A stretch of 64,000 nt of DNA from an uncultured Ruminococcus sp. (GTDB taxonomy: Bacteria > Bacillota > Clostridia > Oscillospirales > Acutalibacteraceae): assembly GCA_902762375.1 (NCBI GenBank), contig CACWNY010000003.1:1-64000 (forward strand). Direction: 5' to 3'. Positions 43,745 to 51,506 of the stretch are shown here, in pieces. Both the position numbers and the translations under genes were made by a program. Within the stretch, counting starts at the first letter, position 1. Each line of letters starts with the position of its first letter. Below the pieces are notes generated by a model. The model was not told the origin of the DNA, did no database searches, and saw only the letters and a program-made list of their open reading frames with translations.

Positions 43745-44690
43745 ACCTTTATTATTTTATCATTGTCTTGCCAAAGATGTTTTTGACAAGAAAATTTTAC
43801 GCAAGACTATCTCCTATAAAAATTTATCGTCACATATAGGCAACAGGAAAATGCTTTCCCCTTTGGAAACGCATACTCTTATTGCTCATGCCATACAACA
43901 AAACAGACCGTTTTTTGTCGGACGGCTGGGCGGTTATGAACTTTCTGCTATGATACAGTACCTTGAACACAGACTGATGGTTAATGCACCTGTTACGAAA
44001 AATCTCATACATAACGCAGGACTTTTCAATGTCACCCAAACAATCCTTGAACAGTTTGCCAGACTTTACTTTCAGTCTTGTGGTGAACTGGATATTATCG
44101 GCAGACATTGGAACGGTATGGAAAATTATGTTATTTCAGCGTATGCACCAAATACGAAAATTACCGATATGTTCTTTATTGAACCGTATTTTCCGAATGT
44201 GGCAAGCGTATGGACAAAATCTTTACAAGGCAAGAATGTACTTGTCATTCACCCTTTTGAAAACTCCATACAACAACAGTATCAGAAAAGAACTTTGCTT
44301 TTTCAAAATCCCGACATCTTGCCTGAATTTAACCTCATTACTCTGAAAGCCGTTCAGACTATCGGCAACAACTCCGACAACCGCTTTTCCACTTGGTTTG
44401 ACGCTTTGGACTATATGTATCAGAAAGCTATGCAATATGATTTTGATGTGGCATTGGTGGGGTGTGGTGCTTATGGATTTCCGCTTTCAGCAAGACTGAA
44501 ACAACAGGGAAAAACGGTTATTCATCTTGGCGGTGCTTTGCAGATTCTTTTTGGCATAAAGGGAAAACGCTGGGAAACACTTCCTGATTTTGCCTATATC
44601 AAAAATCTGTTCAACGAAAACTGGATATATCCCTCAAAAAAAGAAACAGTCAGCGGTGCGGACAGCATAGAAAACTGTTGTTACTGGTAA
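43725..44690 (+). CDS. GT-D-like glycosyltransferase family protein B
   Basis: A 321-residue paralogue of the protein at 39767-40681. Shared blocks are RPFFVGRLGGYELSAM, VLVIHPFENSIQQQ, FQNPDILPEFN, FDVALVGCGAYGFPLS, ALQILFGIKGKRWE and the terminal CYW. It has about 30 extra N-terminal residues. The two genes bracket the GT, GT2 and polymerase genes, which suggests different steps of the same pathway. Overlaps the polymerase by 20 nt; sugar specificity unknown. Confidence 0.68.
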   Translation: MNSAMNKPLLFYHCLAKDVFDKKILRKTISYKNLSSHIGNRKMLSPLETHTLIAHAIQQNRPFFVGRLGGYELSAMIQYLEHRLMVNAPVTKNLIHNAGLFNVTQTILEQFARLYFQSCGELDIIGRHWNGMENYVISAYAPNTKITDMFFIEPYFPNVASVWTKSLQGKNVLVIHPFENSIQQQYQKRTLLFQNPDILPEFNLITLKAVQTIGNNSDNRFSTWFDALDYMYQKAMQYDFDVALVGCGAYGFPLSARLKQQGKTVIHLGGALQILFGIKGKRWETLPDFAYIKNLFNENWIYPSKKETVSGADSIENCCYW

Positions 44691-44710
44691 AAATTACCGT
44701 TGTTTTCCAA

Positions 44711-44857
44711 GAGAATTTGCTATCGCAAATTCTCATAAAAGTTTTGTCCACTTTTTCAAAAGTGGTGGGGTTCAGGGGCAAAGCCCCTGATGGGATTGTT
44801 AAGGGCAACGCCCTTAACGAAAAAGGGATTGTTAAGGGCAACGCCCTTAACGAAAAC
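44711..44857 (-). repeat. MITE family copy 16 with a duplicated last hairpin
   Basis: GAGAATTTGCTATCGCAAATTCTC, CCACTTTTTCAAAAGTGG and CAGGGGC hairpins, then two tandem 32-34-bp units containing TTAAGGGCAACGCCCTTAA (44791-44822 and 44825-44856). Confidence 0.85.
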
Positions 44858-44866
44858 GAAAAAGAG

Positions 44867-46399
44867 GTGAAAAAACTGTCAAGAACAAAATTTGTCACGA
44901 AAAATATTTCCACCGCTATGTTCTCTAAAATTATTGAACAGGTGCTGAATTTTGCCGTGAGAACCGTTTTTGTCTTTTTGATGTCGGTGGAATATCTGGG
45001 CATTAACGGTCTGTTTGTGAACATTCTGTCGTTTTTGTCACTGGCAGAACTCGGTACGGGCAGTGCTATGCTGTATCTCTTATACAAGCCTGTCGCTGAA
45101 AATAATATCCCGCAAATTCAGATTTATATGCACACTTACCGCAACATCTACCGTATCATTGGGTGTGTTGTGCTGGCTATCGGTCTTGCTCTTATGCCGT
45201 TTCTCTCCTTTTTCATTGCGGATATGCCCGACATTCCTGAAAGTCTTGAAGTGATTTATCTGCTGTATATTGTCCGTACAGTTTCCACTTACTTTTTTGC
45301 CTATAAACAGTCTGTCTTTCTTGCTTATCAGCAGGGCTATGTTGTCACGCTGAATAATACGCTCTTTACTGTGATACGCTCTGTTCTGGAAATTGGTATC
45401 TTGTATTTCAGTCGGAATTTTATGTTGTATCTGGTTATATCCGTAATTGTCAATTATGCAATGAACATTCGTATCTTTATCAAGGCAGATAAATGTTTTC
45501 CATATCTGAGAGAAAAGGTGAACGGTCATATTTCTGTTTTGGAAAAACAGCATATCCGTAAAAATATCGGGGCGATGTTTCTGCACAAAGTGGGACTGGT
45601 TGTGTTGAACAGTTCGGATAACCTGATACTTTCCAAATTTATCGGGATTATCACTGTCGGAATTTACTCCAACTATGCCATTATTTTAACTGTTGTGAAA
45701 ACTATGCTTTGGACAGTCTTTGACGCAGTTGTGCCAAGTGTGGGAAACCTTTGTGCAGAAAAAAACAATGTTCAGAAATATAAAGTTTTTCGCAGTGTAC
45801 AGTTTGTCAACTTATGGCTTTCGGGATTTTGTGCAGTATCGCTTGGTGTACTGGCAAATCCTTTTATCACGCTCTGGATTGGCAAAGACTATCTGCTTTC
45901 ACAAAATACTGTGACGGTCATTATCGTTTCCTACTATCTTCAGACAAATATGCGTGCTATCGAAATGTTCCGCAGTGCGACAGGTCTTTTCTACAACGAC
46001 CGCTATGTTCCGCTGATACAGTGTGTCATTAACATCGTCGTATCGGTGATTGGCGTGTATTTTTTTGGCGTTGCGGGGATTTTTATCGGGACTTCACTTT
46101 CTATTCTGCTTACGGGATTTTGGGTACAGCCGTTTATGGTGTTCCGCCACATTTTCAGAAAACCACTGTATCTGTACTTCTGGCAATATCTCAGATGTAC
46201 GATAATCAGCGTTATTTCCTTTGTCGGCATACAGTATCTTTGTCGCTTTTTACCCGACAGCGGAATAATTCCTTTTCTGATAAAAATTCTGTGTTGTTTG
46301 GTTATTCCTAACGGATTATTTGTGGCTGTATTTTGTCGGACGGAAGAATTTCAGTTTTTGACGAAAAAAGTAAGACAAATTTTTCCATTTGTGCGGTAG
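44867..46399 (+). CDS. Polysaccharide flippase (Wzx/MATE-like)
   Basis: About 510 residues with 12-14 membrane segments. FVFLMSVEYLGINGLFVNILSFLSLAELGTG is the classic start of the oligosaccharide flippase family; SSDNLILSKFIGIITVGIYSNY and LWIGKDYLLSQ follow. It would move lipid-linked repeat units across the membrane. GTG 44867 is the first usual start, but GAGGTG (44864-44869) is spaced 6 nt before CTG 44876, which would give MSRTKF, close to the family's common MSRTKN start. Upstream in-frame codons are MITE DNA. Confidence 0.9.
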   Translation: MKKLSRTKFVTKNISTAMFSKIIEQVLNFAVRTVFVFLMSVEYLGINGLFVNILSFLSLAELGTGSAMLYLLYKPVAENNIPQIQIYMHTYRNIYRIIGCVVLAIGLALMPFLSFFIADMPDIPESLEVIYLLYIVRTVSTYFFAYKQSVFLAYQQGYVVTLNNTLFTVIRSVLEIGILYFSRNFMLYLVISVIVNYAMNIRIFIKADKCFPYLREKVNGHISVLEKQHIRKNIGAMFLHKVGLVVLNSSDNLILSKFIGIITVGIYSNYAIILTVVKTMLWTVFDAVVPSVGNLCAEKNNVQKYKVFRSVQFVNLWLSGFCAVSLGVLANPFITLWIGKDYLLSQNTVTVIIVSYYLQTNMRAIEMFRSATGLFYNDRYVPLIQCVINIVVSVIGVYFFGVAGIFIGTSLSILLTGFWVQPFMVFRHIFRKPLYLYFWQYLRCTIISVISFVGIQYLCRFLPDSGIIPFLIKILCCLVIPNGLFVAVFCRTEEFQFLTKKVRQIFPFVR

Positions 46400-46569
46400 G
46401 AATGATTTTCTCATTGTATAGCTATGACAATTAAAAGTTTTTGTCCACTTTTTTCAAAAAGTGGGCGGGGTCAAGGGGCGACAGCCCCTTGTGGGATTTT
46501 TAAGGGCGAAGCCCTTAAACTCCCGAAAATTCCAAACAAAATTTGCGTAAGCAAATTTTGACAATAGCA
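46381..46569 (-). repeat. MITE family copy 17 (reverse)
   Basis: Left end TTTTCCATTTGTGCGGTAGG overlaps the end of the flippase gene; CCCACTTTTTTCAAAAAGTGGG, AAGGGGCGACAGCCCCTT, AAGGGCGAAGCCCTT and AT hairpins follow. Right terminal repeat is lost. Confidence 0.87.
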
Positions 46570-46598
46570 TAAATAGAATTTTTTTCGGAGAGGTCAGA

Positions 46599-47624
46599 AT
46601 GAAACTTGCTATTCTTACTTTCAGTCAGTCGTATAATTACGGTGCGTTATTGCAATCTTACGCTTTGCAAAAAACTTTGTGTCGATTGGGTCATGAGGCT
46701 TTGCTTATCCGTATCGGCGAACCGCCTAAACCGAAAACACTCAAATATAAACTGAAAAATCTTTTGGAATACAAAAGACAAAAAGCCTACTGTGAATTTC
46801 TGCATAACCATCTGACTTTTTATGAAACAATTATCACTCCTGAAAATGCGTACATACTCAATTCGGATTTTGATGGTTTTATCTCAGGCAGTGACCAAGT
46901 ATGGAATATGAAAAACGGCATTGACCCTATATTCTTTCAGAAATTTGCGAATAAAAACAAGCTGAAAATGTCTTATTCAGCAAGTATAGGATTGAATGAA
47001 ATTCCTGAAAAGTACCGTGACGAAAGTATCTGCTTGATAAATGATTTTGACTATGTTTCTTTGCGTGAGATTTCAGCGTTGCGAATGTTACAACAATATA
47101 CCGACAGAAAGTTATATTGTCATGCTGACCCTGTTTTTCTGCTGAATAAATCCGAGTGGGATAATTTATGCGAAAATCTTATCGAACAGAAAAATTATAT
47201 TTTCGTATACGGCACACAGATGAGTGAAACACTAAAACACTTTGCTGAAAATCTCCATCAAAAAACAGGCTTACCGCTTATCAGTGTATTTCCTTTGAAA
47301 AATGCTAAAGTTGTCGGCGGTGCTATTGGCTGTAAGGAATTTGTCAGCTATATCAAAAACGCTGACTATGTAATTACAAGTTCTTTCCACTGTACGGCAT
47401 TTTCTATGATTTACCAAAAGAGAGTGTTTGTTATTCCTCATTCTGAAACTTTTTCCCGAACAGAAGATTTACTGTCAATTTTCGGGCAGTCGGACTGTAT
47501 CATAAAAAATTCTGATGATGTGGTAAAGTCTGTATGGGACTTTTCACAAAATCAGAATATTATTGACTGTCTGCAAAAATCTGCTTTTGTGTATCTGAAA
47601 ACAATAGACAAATTTGGGATTTAG
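46599..47624 (+). CDS. Polysaccharide pyruvyl transferase family protein
   Basis: A 341-residue PF04230-type enzyme that transfers pyruvate from phosphoenolpyruvate as a ketal onto sugar residues of envelope polymers. LTFSQSYNYGALLQSYALQ, DGFISGSDQVWN, FKxSYSASIG-like KMSYSASIG and TSSFHCTAFSMIY are the hallmarks. GGAGAGG lies 5 nt before the ATG. Ketal-pyruvyl groups often serve as ligands for S-layer homology domains, but no such protein is in the window. Last gene of the polysaccharide locus. Confidence 0.92.
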   Translation: MKLAILTFSQSYNYGALLQSYALQKTLCRLGHEALLIRIGEPPKPKTLKYKLKNLLEYKRQKAYCEFLHNHLTFYETIITPENAYILNSDFDGFISGSDQVWNMKNGIDPIFFQKFANKNKLKMSYSASIGLNEIPEKYRDESICLINDFDYVSLREISALRMLQQYTDRKLYCHADPVFLLNKSEWDNLCENLIEQKNYIFVYGTQMSETLKHFAENLHQKTGLPLISVFPLKNAKVVGGAIGCKEFVSYIKNADYVITSSFHCTAFSMIYQKRVFVIPHSETFSRTEDLLSIFGQSDCIIKNSDDVVKSVWDFSQNQNIIDCLQKSAFVYLKTIDKFGI

Positions 47625-47678
47625 TGGTATTATATTTTCAAACAGATTACAAAATAAATACAGAAAGCGAAAATAAAA

Positions 47679-48062
47679 ATGCAAATAGAACATATTGCGA
47701 TGTATGTGAATGACCTTGAAAAAACAAAAGAATTTTTTATCAAATATTTCCATGCTTTGCCGAGTGAGTGTTATCACAATATAAAAACGAATTTTCGGTC
47801 TTATTTTCTTCATTGGGACAGTGGTGCAAGATTGGAAATTATGAATAAATCGGATATGACAGATACTCCAAAAAATCTGAACAGGACAGGATATATTCAT
47901 ATTGCGTTCAGAGTTGGAAGTAAAGAAGAGGTTGATAATCTTACAGATATTCTGAAAAATGATGGATATTCTGTTATCAGCAATCCGAGAACGACAGGTG
48001 ACGGATATTACGAAAGTTGTATTGTTGATTTTGAGGGCAATCAGATAGAAATTACGGTATGA
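47679..48062 (+). CDS. VOC (glyoxalase/bleomycin-resistance fold) protein
   Basis: A 127-residue single VOC domain with two beta-alpha-beta-beta-beta modules: [22 protein letters not shown] and [15 protein letters not shown], ending EGNQIEITV. His4 and the C-terminal Glu are at metal-ligand positions. Substrate unknown; many such small proteins are annotated as glyoxalases without proof. The ribosome site is weak (GAAAGCGAAAA). Confidence 0.88.
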   Translation: MQIEHIAMYVNDLEKTKEFFIKYFHALPSECYHNIKTNFRSYFLHWDSGARLEIMNKSDMTDTPKNLNRTGYIHIAFRVGSKEEVDNLTDILKNDGYSVISNPRTTGDGYYESCIVDFEGNQIEITV

Positions 48063-48110
48063 TATTCATAATATTAAAGGATAGCAAACAGATTTTAGGA
48101 GGTGAAATTT

Positions 48111-48221
48111 ATGTTTTCTTTGAAGTTATTTCTGCATATATTGAGTATAATCCTTGATATTGCATCAATTATACTAAGTATGATTATCCTTGTATTACTC
48201 TCGAAAGGAAGAAAAAAATGA
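48111..48221 (+). CDS. Small hydrophobic membrane peptide (36 residues)
   Basis: MFSLKLFLHILSIILDIASI starts a single membrane helix ending in a basic tail SKGRKK. An excellent AGGAGGTG lies 6-7 nt before the ATG. Its TGA overlaps the next ATG (ATGA), a coupling signal that supports both as real genes. Family unknown. Confidence 0.7.
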   Translation: MFSLKLFLHILSIILDIASIILSMIILVLLSKGRKK

Positions 48222-48382
48222 AAAAATCGTATCAGTTAATTCTTTCGCTGGCATTTCTTTTGGTATTGGCAATTCATTTTGAGTGGATTTTCCCCTTAAA
48301 ATTGTTGATAATAGCAAATTCTGTTTTATTGCTTATAGATTGTGTTTATCGCCTTTCAAAAATAGTAAATCATAAAAAATGA
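48218..48382 (+). CDS. Small membrane protein (54 residues)
   Basis: Starts at the ATGA overlap with the 36-residue peptide; AAAGGAAG is 7 nt upstream. Two hydrophobic stretches (about 5-20 and 27-45) separated by HFEWIFPLK, ending in a basic tail. It precedes the DUF3592 gene by 15 bp and probably forms one operon with it. No known family recognised. Confidence 0.68.
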   Translation: MKKSYQLILSLAFLLVLAIHFEWIFPLKLLIIANSVLLLIDCVYRLSKIVNHKK

Positions 48383-48397
48383 AAGCGGTGTTGAAAC

Positions 48398-48838
48398 ATG
48401 AGTGATAAAGGACTGTTTATTCTTATTTTTACAGGAGTATGGGTGTTGCTGGGGATAATTTTTCTGATAATAGCCATAAGTATGTACTTTGTACAGAAAA
48501 AAAAGACAGAAGTCTGTACGGCAAAAACTATCGGCACAGTAACAGATGTTGTTCATCGTTCAGCGGGCAGACCAAGATACAGCAGTTGGCACCCTGTGAT
48601 ACAGTATACTACTATGACAGGAGAAATGATTAAAAAAGTATCTGCTTATGGAACAAATCCACCAAAATATTCGGCAGGAGATACGGTACATATCCATTAC
48701 AATCCGAAGAAAACGGACGAATTTTATCTGCCTGACGATAAAGTGGGGAAAATCGTTCGGATTGTATTTATGTGGGTAGGTATCGGAATGATATTCATTG
48801 GTGTACTTGTGGGTACTCTGGTGGGGTTTTTGTGGTAA
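48398..48838 (+). CDS. DUF3592 family membrane protein
   Basis: A 146-residue protein with an N-terminal helix (about 5-31), an extracytoplasmic or cytoplasmic beta domain (GTVTDVVHRSAGRPRYSSWHPVIQY ... YSAGDTVHIHYNPKKTDEFYL) and a C-terminal helix (about 119-144). This is the standard DUF3592 layout; function unknown. Closes the small-membrane-protein operon. Confidence 0.85.
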   Translation: MSDKGLFILIFTGVWVLLGIIFLIIAISMYFVQKKKTEVCTAKTIGTVTDVVHRSAGRPRYSSWHPVIQYTTMTGEMIKKVSAYGTNPPKYSAGDTVHIHYNPKKTDEFYLPDDKVGKIVRIVFMWVGIGMIFIGVLVGTLVGFLW

Positions 48839-48842
48839 ACGA

Positions 48843-48880
48843 AAAAGAACAGCTGTAAAAAATACAGACTGTTCTTTTTT
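48843..48880 (+). terminator. Terminator after the DUF3592 gene
   Basis: AAAAGAACAG pairs with CTGTTCTTTT, with an inner CTGT/ACAG pair, followed by TT. It ends 5 bp before a MITE copy. Confidence 0.82.
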
Positions 48881-48884
48881 CTAA

Positions 48885-49057
48885 TTGAGCAGTTAAAAAT
48901 CAAATCGTTATTGTCAAAATTTGCTTACGCAAATTTTGTTTGGATTTCGGGGAGTTTAAGGGCTTCGCCCTTAAAAATCCCACAAGGGGCTTTGCCCCTT
49001 GACCCCACCACTTTTTGAAAAAAGTGGACAAAAACTTTTCATTGTCATAGCTATACG
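48885..49057 (+). repeat. MITE family copy 18 (forward)
   Basis: TTGAGCAGTTAAAAATCAAATCG end, AT hairpin, AAGGGC, CAAGGGGC and CCAC...GTGG hairpins, ending GTCATAGCTATACG. Confidence 0.86.
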
Positions 49058-49157
49058 ATGAAAAAAATATTTTAGTTTTTTTGTTTGGGAAACAGTTCAG
49101 AAAATTAGGTAACGAAAAGTGAGAAAAATATGCCTAAATAGAGAAAATTCTTTCGAA

Positions 49158-49207
49158 AATATTGTTGCAATTTAGTTAATGAAAAATTCATAGAGATATG
49201 GTATAAT
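49158..49207 (+). promoter_or_regulatory. Promoter block of the second VanW gene
   Basis: ATGAAA (49179-49184), 17-nt spacer, TATAAT (49202-49207), preceded by ATATTGTTGCAATTTAGTTA. It matches the block upstream of the first VanW gene in sequence and spacing (26 nt from TTAATGAAA to TATAAT in both). Confidence 0.68.
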
Positions 49208-49265
49208 TGCGAGCGTAAGAAAATATGTCCAAACAGAGAGTAATTCAGCAAGGAGTTCTGAGAAT

Positions 49266-51149
49266 ATGGTGGAAGAAAAAAACACTGAACAAAAGACAGA
49301 AAACGAAGTTTCATCTGAAAACAAAAGCAGTGATACACCCAAAGCGGAAGAAACATCATCAACGGAAACCAAAGAAACAGAAACAGCTACAGAAACAGCC
49401 ACAACCGAACCCCAGCCTCAGTCTGAGGAAACGGCAAAAACAGACGAACAACCTGATTCGTCATTGGTAGGAATAATGAACGATGTCAGACAAAAGACCC
49501 AGACAAAACCAATAATCCGAACACAAGTAGCAACAGAAGAAGAAATGTTTGATATCAATTCCGTGTTAGGGGAGGAAGAAGAAAAGAAAGCTCCCAAAAA
49601 AGACGAAAAGGTGCAGAAAGCAGAACCCCAAAAAGAAAATCCTCCGATTGTTGCAGAACAACCGAAACAACAGGAAGAATCATCAGAGGTAGTAGTTGAT
49701 GAACCTGAAGAAAAAGAAAAAAGGGGAATAGGTACTGCATTTGTCAAAATCCTGTGCGGATTTTTGGTATCAGCGGCGATAGTAGGCGGAACATTTTTCT
49801 GTATGTATAAATACAGTCCGTCAGTAATTCCCGTAGCAGCGTCAGTGAATATTCCTGGAGGACAGGTAAAAGCACCCAAAGAAAAGGTAGTTTTTCTCAA
49901 AGGTATTCAGGTAGAGGGATTTGACTTAGGCGGAAAAACACTGGAAGAAGCAAAATCTTTACTTGCGGTAAGAGGACCATCACTGTTGCCGAAAACAGAA
50001 CTTTCGGTTGTGTATGAAGGAAACGAATATAAATACAGCAATGAAGATTTATCCTTTTCTTATGACCTGAACAGTGTTGTTGAGCGTGCATACGAATATA
50101 GTAATTATGTTATCGGAGAGGGTTCAAAAGATGTAATGGCTTATTTGCCGAATGACGGTAATATTGAGGTAGATGCTGAAAAAGGAAATGTTAATTTCCG
50201 AGTAGACTATAAAGTAACCCAAAGTTCCGTGAAAAAAGTTATGCAGAGAGTTGCCAAAAAAGTGGATAGACCTTGTGTAGAACCGCATGTATCCAAATTT
50301 GACACTTCAAAAGAGAAAAATTCTCAGAGATATACATTCGTAGACGGTACAAAAGGCAAGATTATTGACCAGGACGCTTTAATCAGACAGGCAATGGAAC
50401 AGCTCAATCAAGGGGAGAAAAAGGTTGTTTTAGCGGCAACAAGTATTGAAAGTGTTCCACAGTTGAATATTGCTGATGTCAAACAAGCGACAAAACTTAT
50501 CGGAAAATTCAGCACGATTTCTTCCAACTCTGCCAATGCCAATTCCAACATGGCAACAGCACTTGAGGCAATCAACGGCACAATTCTTGAACCGGGAGAA
50601 GTGATTTCATTCAATGACTGTACGGGTAACAGTAACCTGATGTCTAACGGTTATCTTCCTGCGGGTGTTATTTCGCAGGGTGCGATGACAACAGGTATTG
50701 GTGGAGGTATCTGTCAGGCAGCGACAACGCTGTATAATGCAGGTATCATGGCGAACATGGAAATTGTGGAAAGAGAACCGCATTTATGGTGTTCGTTCTA
50801 TGTATACGGCGGTCTTGACGCTACTATCGACTGGGGTGCGATTGACCTGAAGATGAAGAACAATTCCAAATATCAGATGTTTTTCCGTTGCTGGATGGAC
50901 GGTATCGAACTCAATGTGGAGATATACGGCTGGCAATCTCCTGAATTTGACGAAGTAAGAACAGAAACGGAACTTGATTGGAGTTCCTATGAGTCTTACG
51001 GGTACAATGCTTACAGAGTATTCTATAAAAACGGAAAAAAACTCAAAAAGGAAGAATTGCCTTATTCTGTATATAGTTTGTCTAACGGTGCAGGTATCAG
51101 ACCTGCTGATTACGGCGACACTTCCCGAAAACTCACTCAGCCTGAATAA
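49266..51149 (+). CDS. VanW family cell-envelope protein (paralogue 2)
   Basis: A 627-residue paralogue of the protein at 215-2371: cytoplasmic Thr/Glu/Gln-rich tail (1-155), one membrane segment (about 161-182), then the shared exported part from VAASVNIPGG, a YoaR-like region (about 200-390) and the VanW domain (about 405-545) with TGIGGGICQA. From the membrane onward the two proteins align end to end with few gaps, to the identical KLTQPE terminus. AAGGAG lies about 10 nt before the ATG. A MITE dimer follows, as after paralogue 1. Confidence 0.9.
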   Translation: MVEEKNTEQKTENEVSSENKSSDTPKAEETSSTETKETETATETATTEPQPQSEETAKTDEQPDSSLVGIMNDVRQKTQTKPIIRTQVATEEEMFDINSVLGEEEEKKAPKKDEKVQKAEPQKENPPIVAEQPKQQEESSEVVVDEPEEKEKRGIGTAFVKILCGFLVSAAIVGGTFFCMYKYSPSVIPVAASVNIPGGQVKAPKEKVVFLKGIQVEGFDLGGKTLEEAKSLLAVRGPSLLPKTELSVVYEGNEYKYSNEDLSFSYDLNSVVERAYEYSNYVIGEGSKDVMAYLPNDGNIEVDAEKGNVNFRVDYKVTQSSVKKVMQRVAKKVDRPCVEPHVSKFDTSKEKNSQRYTFVDGTKGKIIDQDALIRQAMEQLNQGEKKVVLAATSIESVPQLNIADVKQATKLIGKFSTISSNSANANSNMATALEAINGTILEPGEVISFNDCTGNSNLMSNGYLPAGVISQGAMTTGIGGGICQAATTLYNAGIMANMEIVEREPHLWCSFYVYGGLDATIDWGAIDLKMKNNSKYQMFFRCWMDGIELNVEIYGWQSPEFDEVRTETELDWSSYESYGYNAYRVFYKNGKKLKKEELPYSVYSLSNGAGIRPADYGDTSRKLTQPE

Positions 51150-51160
51150 TTATTTTCAGG

Positions 51161-51430
51161 GCAAAATTTTCTTGTGAAAATTTTGATTTGAATTTTTATC
51201 CATTAAAGGGCTTCGCCCTTTAAAATCCCACAAGGGGCTGCCGCCCCTTGACCCTGCCCACTTTTTTGAAAAAAAGTGGACAAAAAACTTTTAATTGTCA
51301 CCGCCAACTTTCGGATAAAGATTTCCGAACGAAGTGAGCCATGAAAGTTTTTGTCGAACTTTTTTCAAAAAGTTCGTGGGGTTCAGGGGCAAAGCCCCTG
51401 ATAAGGGGTTCGGGGGTGAAACCCCCGATT
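51161..51430. repeat. MITE family dimer, copy 19
   Basis: Forward part with AT hairpin and CCCAC...GTGG, junction TTTCCGAACGAAGTGAGCC, inverted part with CGAAC...GTTCG, closing with TCGGGGGTGAAACCCCCGA, the same kind of extra hairpin as in the dimer after the first VanW gene. Confidence 0.87.
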
Positions 51431-51453
51431 GACTAAACAATAAAAAACAAAAG

Positions 51454-51497
51454 AAAAAGCGTTTTTGCTATCTGTCACAATAGCAAAAACGCTTTTT
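51454..51497. terminator. Bidirectional terminator between VanW and ABC-importer genes
   Basis: AAAAAGCGTTTTTGCTAT pairs perfectly (18 bp) with ATAGCAAAAACGCTTTTT; T-rich tracts on both sides. It lies 9 bp from the permease stop codon. Confidence 0.92.
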
Positions 51498-51506
51498 TAG
51501 GATATA

